Notes under the pieces: generated by a model
The model's input: the letters and a program-made list of their open reading frames with translations, nothing else
Database searches by the model: none
Told to the model about the DNA's origin: nothing
Source of the DNA: Glaciozyma antarctica PI12
Lineage: Eukaryota > Basidiomycota > Microbotryomycetes > Kriegeriales > Camptobasidiaceae
DNA length: 64,000 bases
Direction of reading: 5' to 3'
Assembly (NCBI GenBank): GCA_002917775.1
Contig: KZ627155.1
Span: 837,846-901,845, forward strand
In this document: one piece after another, positions 56,702 through 64,000 of the stretch
Position numbering within the stretch: the first letter of the stretch is position 1
Layout of the letters: the number at the start of each line of letters is the position of its first letter
Translations under genes and position numbers: made by a program

Positions 56702-58575
56702 CTACGCCTTGGCGGACCTGCGAGCGAACTCGATCAGGGTACGGACTGGCCTGCCCGTCATGCCGGCGAGGTTGTAGCCTCCATCTCCCTTCGCAAGGTC
56801 CATGACTCCAGCGATATCGCAGTGCGCCCTTGATTCACAAAATCGTCAGCAGCGAGCCGAAAGATGGCAAGCGGGGACGTACCATCGCACGAGACCCTCC
56901 TGGTTGGGGTTATCGGATCCATCGACGATCAATCCATCAACGAAACGCTTGAGGAAGATGGCGGCGGTGGCAGAGCCAGCGAGCTTTCCTCCCGTGTTGC
57001 AGACGTCCATTCCGGTTCCGCTGATCTGGCTCGTGTAGCCCTCGTCGAGAGGCATCTACGAATGCGCCAAATCAGCAGCTGCGATCCAAATTGGGAAACT
57101 GGCGAGAACGCACCCTCCAGACGCGGTCTCGCTCAGAACTGGCCGCCGCGTCGAGCTCAGCGAACAGCTCGTTGCTGTTGGTGAAGACTCCGGTAAACTG
57201 GTTGCCCAAGGCGATCATCATCGCGCCCGTGAGAGTGGCGACGTCGATGCAGGTGTGGGGCTTGAAGACGGAGGTGGCGTAGTAGAGTGCGTCGGCCAGG
57301 ACGAGGCGACCTCTGCGTTTGCCGAAGGTTAGTGGCTTTTACAGCATTCGAAGAGAGTGATTCGACTGACTCCGCATCCGTGTTGTCAACCTCGATCGTG
57401 GTACAGTTCGCAGCGATCACGACGTCTCCAGGCTTGGTAGCCTTGCCACTCGGCATGTTCTCCGTGAGAGGAATGAAGAGGGAGAGGTTGACGGGGATCT
57501 TGAGGGTCGCGATGGCGAGTGCTGCGCTCAGCGTGGTCGCTGCTCCTCCCATGTCCGCTCGCATGTCCTTCATACCGGCGCCGCCCTTGAGAGAAATTCC
57601 TCCGGAATCAAATGTGATTCCCTTGCCGACGAATGCAATGGGAGCTGGGCGAGAAAGGTCATCAGCTCGCGTCGCGAGGAGTCCGGATCGAACGCACCCT
57701 CATCCTTGTTCGCCGCGCCCTTGTAGTGCAGCTCGAGGAAGCGGAGAGGCTCATCGCTTCCCCTGCTAACAGAGATGAACGAGCCCATCTTCTTCTCCTC
57801 GGCCCAGGCAAGGTCGTGCGCGGTGATCTCGACGTTCGCAACGCCCTCGAACTCCTTCTTCGCGCGCTCGCAGACTGTCTCAAGACATTAGCTCCTCACC
57901 TACCTCGAAGTAAAGATACGCACAGTAGGTAGGAGTACAGATGTTCGCCGGCAGCTCCATAAGCTCCCTCGCCAAGTTCTGAGCCCGACCGTACACCTTG
58001 CCCGTCTCCCAATCCAGCTCGATCCTCCCCTCCTTGCCCATCTCACTCTCCAGCGTAGTCTTCGCCTTGGTCCCCTCAATCTTGACCGGCACCAACTTGG
58101 CCTTCGCAGCACTAGTCGTCTTGAGGTTCCAAGCGAACGAGGCGAGAGTAGCTCCTACGGCCGCAGAGTGGGCAGAGTGGAGCGGGTCGATGGTGAAGTG
58201 CGTCGAGTTGGCGGCCTTGAGCGCGTGCGTAGCGAGTGCCGCCTGGAATCCACGCGGTCAGCTGCCATCAGGACCGAGGAGCACGAGGGGCTTACGTTCT
58301 TACGCGAGAGCTCCTTGAGGGCGTCCTCGTCCTTCGTTGTCGCTTGCTCGCCCGTGGAGACTGCTACGACGACGTTCGAGGGAGTAAAGAAGGTCCTGGT
58401 CTCGCCGGCCGTGTTCTTCGCCCTGGCGTTGCTCCAAAGAGCTGCGATCTCGGGGCTTAGGGGGGACGAGTTTGGGGCCGCAGAGCCAACGGGGGGTGAT
58501 GGCGACGTAGGAGTCCATGGTGTTTGCTGTTGAGTAAGACCTTCGAAGGGAGGGAAGGAGAGAACGCCTGAGCAT
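56702..58575 (-). CDS. M17 leucyl aminopeptidase
   Basis: Two-metal aminopeptidase of family M17 (PepA/LAP3) releasing N-terminal residues from peptides. The N-terminal domain includes [40 protein letters not shown] and [20 protein letters not shown]. The catalytic domain has [20 protein letters not shown] (metal-binding Lys and Asp), [40 protein letters not shown], then [20 protein letters not shown] (the NTDAEGR signature) and [20 protein letters not shown]. The C-terminus is FARRSAKA. The ATG at 58573-58575 opens [20 protein letters not shown], an Arg/Ser-rich amphipathic mitochondrial-type presequence. A second ATG (58516-58518) opens MDSYVAITP. The frame shifts by one base between MDSYVAITP and SPEIAALW, where two runs of six G occur (58460-58465 and 58491-58496). 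Confidence 0.92.
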
Positions 58576-58753
58576 CAGCGTTGTCGAAGTGCAAAGGACC
58601 ACGCGGAGGAACCTCCGAGGTCGTGCCGAGATTTGGGGCTCCTCTCGCCTCTCCCTTTCTCCTTTTCGTACGAACGAGGTATCTATCACGATAAATGAAA
58701 ACGCGTACTACACATCCCTTCTATCTCCTCCCATCCTCCTCCTCGGCGTCCGC

Positions 58754-60542
58754 CTATCCCGTCAACACCCTCTTCTCACTCCCACTCCCCGGCCCAAGCC
58801 TCGACGCCGCCAGCGCGTTCTGGCGACTCTTCTCCTGCAACTCAACCTTGGCGTACCACGCTCCTCCGGCGAGAGTGAGAGTGATGCCAAAGACGTTCGT
58901 AGGGTTGAGAGCGAGGTTGAAGATGATGACGGCGAGAATGATGGTGAGGACCTGCTTGACGTTGGCTGTTTGTTCACAGAAGCATCAGCTTGGCTCTCCG
59001 ACGCCCGAAAAGGAGGAACGCACCAGCCACAGTCATAGTGAGAGCGCTCGTCTTCTTGTTCGCCGTAAAGCTCACGACGTTGAGTCCAAACGCGATGACT
59101 CCATTCATGAGGAGCGCGGTCGCCTTCCTCTGCGTCATCTCGGTGGCGCCGTAGATCCTCACGCGCTCAAGTTCGCCAGAGTACCACGCGCAGATAACGC
59201 ACTGCATGAACGCGAGTGGACTCATCCGGACGAGGAGGTCGAGAGGGTGGAGCTTGAGGCGTCCGACTTGGATCCGGTTCGTCACCTGCGTACGCCCGAA
59301 CTGTCAGCTCCTCGCTACAAGATACGGGAGAAGGAACGCACGATCGTCTTGAGCGCCGCGAGGAGCGTGCCGAAGAGGGTGAGAATGAAGCCCCAGGCGG
59401 TAAAGTAGTAATCCCCGTAGGTCGCGAAGAAGACGCCGATTATGACGGGGCAGAGGGAGAGGTAGGTCGCTCGCGAGTAGCGCTTGTGGAGGAGGACGAC
59501 GGAGAGGATGATGGTGAAGAGGGGGGTCATCGCGCGGACCTGTGGAATCGGAGGTTAGCGCCCGTCTGCAATCGCTCGAGAAGGACAGGACGAACGACTT
59601 GGTGGAACTGGAGACGCGTGAGGAATCAGCACTTGGTCGAGCGCGAGGAATGAAGAGGACGTACGGGCACAGTAACGAGATGCAGACTCAGGTTCGACAC
59701 AGCAATGTTGACCGTGTAGAGCACGGAGAACGCAACCATGATAGCTCCCTCCTTGGTCGTCAACCGCGCCTGCGTGAAGAACCCCCTGTTGAGCGCAATC
59801 TGCGTCCCAATCGTCCCGCTGAGCATCTGGATCCCCGTAAGCGTCCACGGGAACGGGAAGCCCTGGAGGACGAGCTTGTTGTAAAGCGTGAGGCCGAGGT
59901 TGAAGGAGAAGTAGAGGACGAGCCACGCCGTAGGCGTATCCATCGCCGCCGCCAACCGCGCCTTGGTCGACTGACGCGAGGAGAGGAGCGCGTGCGTCCC
60001 TAGGCTGTAGGTCGCAGCATGGCGCGGGGGCGAGTCCTGCTCGTACCCCACGCGTGGCGAGACGCTGGGCGCCGGCGCCGTGCTACTCGCGTACGCTCCT
60101 GCGACTGGGAGGCCCGAATGGAGGCTGAGAGGAGGGGCCTGGGAGGGAGTGTACGAGTCGGTCCGGTCGGAGGGGGGAGAGGGTCGGTCGCCGTACGAAG
60201 GGTGAATGGAGGAAGGGCTGAGGGGACCTGCGGCGGGGGTTGCGGGCGCGTAGAGGTGGTCGGCAGGACTGCCTCCCTTGAAAGGCCACGTCGGAGTGCT
60301 GCCTGTCCCTTCCATCGGAATGTACAAGCTCGCAGGGCGGTTATCCCGCGAAAAGTTGGCGGAGGAGGAGGGGAGATGGAGGGGGAGAGGGAGGGGCCGT
60401 TCGAGTTGAGCGTTCCGGCGTTGGGGCTGTCGAGGGGCGCGAAGGGGTCGAACCGACGGATAGGGGAGGCGCTACGCGCGATGAGAGGTGTTGATGCCTC
60501 ACCAATACCGAGTCCTACTGTTCCTTGCTCTTGCGTGGACAT
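58754..60542 (-). CDS. TPT/DMT-superfamily transporter (triose-phosphate or nucleotide-sugar type)
   Basis: Ten-helix drug/metabolite transporter of the triose-phosphate translocator-like family, usually in the Golgi or ER in fungi. A long disordered N-terminus (MSTQEQGTVGLGIGEASTPL, IARSASPIRRFDPFAPLDSP) precedes the core. The core runs AWLVLYFSFNLGLTLYNKLV, PFPWTLTGIQMLSGTIGTQI, EGAIMVAFSVLYTVNIAVSN, LSLHLVTVPFHQVVRAMTPL, FTIILSVVLLHKRYSRATYL, SLCPVIIGVFFATYGDYYFT, AWGFILTLFGTLLAALKTIV, TNRIQVGRLKLHPLDLLVRM, SPLAFMQCVICAWYSGELER, LLMNGVIAFGLNVVSFTANK and KTSALTMTVAANVKQVLTII. The pattern FHQVVRAxTP and the KTSALTxxVAxNVKQ end are typical of the family. It ends SGSEKRVLTG. The frame changes near 60355 in the N-terminal region (one base apparently missing). 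The substrate cannot be assigned by eye. Confidence 0.9.
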
Positions 60543-61420
60543 AGTCGCGTCGGGAAAGGAAGGGAGGCGGGAGAGTTGGTGCTGGGGCTAAATGGGCTGG
60601 TCGGAGGGTCGGCGCAGGAGTCGAAGGAAAGGTGGTGGAGGTGCTGCTGCTGCTGCTGCTATGTGACCTGGCGTACGTTGAAGGGAGTGCGGTATTCCAA
60701 GTGAAGGTGCTGGGTTTCGGAGGAGGAGGAGATCGGGCGGAGGTGGTCCTGGAGCTAAGGGACGTCGGAGAGGCGTCGAGCTAGGATCGGCAGCGCGGTG
60801 GGTGGGACGGCTTGAAGGAGGAGAGGGTGCTGAGGTGAAGGAGAGTCGGCTGGGGGGTTGGCTACTGGAGCTAAAGGAGAGGTGGCTGGTGGGGGATTGA
60901 GAGGTCGAGGAGAGGAGGGACGAGGTTGGGCGCGAAGAGGAGGGGATCGTGGAGCCTTGAAGGAGTAGCGCGAGACGTTCAAGCCTCTTGACGGGAAGAA
61001 GGTGGCGAGCTGAGAGCGGAGGCGAGGAGGAGAACCTTCGCAAGTTTGAGAGCTGCTGCCGGGACGAAGAAGACAGCCTCGATTAGCTCCTCGGACTAGT
61101 CTTCTCTTCCTTCTCCTCCTGCAGGATCGTTACTCACGAGCGCTGATAGCGTTCCCTAGCGGTGTGTGGGCAAAGGGAGGAAGTCGGTGAAGGAGTGAAC
61201 GAGCTCAACAACTTCGCGGAAGGAATAAGGTTGAGCTCTTCCCTCTTTCGGAACTTCCAGATCTAGTGAGTAGCGCCGGACTCCTTCTCGCCACCGCAAA
61301 CGTGCTGGTCGTCCCAGATCCTCTCTCTCCTCCCCACCGTGCCCTGAACGGCGAATCGTATCGTGATTTCGTAACTAACTGCTCCCCAAGAAATCCCTCC
61401 TCTCCTCCTCCTCCTCTTCC
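60543..61420. promoter_or_regulatory. Upstream region of the transporter gene and 3' flank of SEC23
   Basis: At about 880 bases, the longest gene-free spacer in the window. A pure CTG run occurs at about 60641-60659. A minus-strand open frame (60588-61043) begins with TTG, is Pro/Ser-rich and has no motif, so it is read as leader. GA- and CT-rich tracts cover most of it. The portion nearest 61420 is the SEC23 3' UTR. Confidence 0.45.

Positions 61421-64000
<2,580 letters not shown>

Noticed and set aside
60588-61043. A 151-codon minus-strand frame upstream of the transporter, with an apparent presequence-like start
   Set aside because: It begins with TTG, is Pro/Ser-rich and repeat-driven, and has no family motif; it is read as leader or promoter.

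Overview
The window is nuclear DNA of a GC-rich basidiomycete yeast, most likely a red yeast of the Rhodotorula/Rhodosporidium/Sporobolomyces group (Microbotryomycetes). This is inferred from gene density, C/G-ending codons, many short introns of about 50-70 nt with GTRNGT donors and GCTGAC/GCTAAC branch sites, and long Ser/Pro-rich disordered proteins. No prokaryotic, viral or transposon-derived genes were recognised. Gene spans below run from start codon to stop codon and include introns.

Layout, left to right: PP1 catalytic subunit (-), CSC1/OSCA-type channel (-), AMP deaminase (-), a disordered protein (+), Zn2Cys6 factor 1 (-), HAD polyol phosphatase of the Pyp1/YNL010W type (-), TFIIE alpha (+), APC/C activator Cdh1 (-), Kelch protein Kel3/KLHDC4 (-), NT-C2 protein (-), Iwr1 (+), DHHC palmitoyltransferase (-), SH3-PX-BAR sorting nexin (+), Cys/Met-metabolism PLP enzyme (-), Zn2Cys6 factor 2 (+), Atg11 (+), a second disordered protein (+), GST-like protein (-), LRR protein with a possible C-terminal F-box (+), M17 leucyl aminopeptidase (-), TPT-family sugar-phosphate/nucleotide-sugar transporter (-), and the 3' part of SEC23 (-), which runs off the right edge.

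This is a core eukaryotic neighbourhood rather than a cluster. Genes for transcription (TFIIE alpha, Iwr1), the cell cycle (PP1, Cdh1), membrane traffic (Sec23, sorting nexin, Atg11) and metabolism (AMP deaminase, PLP enzyme, aminopeptidase) alternate on both strands. Several pairs are divergent over very short spacers (113 and 149 bp) or convergent over 81 bp.

The main unusual observations are as follows. Ten apparent one-base frame breaks lie in nine otherwise well-conserved or clearly coding genes, and nine of the ten look like one extra base; consensus indel error is the likeliest cause. The DHHC enzyme has a 7-nt microexon coding its catalytic motif, a probable GC-AG intron, and no ligands for one of the two zinc sites. 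The Pyp1-like gene may have its start codon split by an intron. Two Zn2Cys6 regulators 24 kb apart are clear paralogs. The aminopeptidase has two in-frame starts that could give mitochondrial and cytosolic forms.
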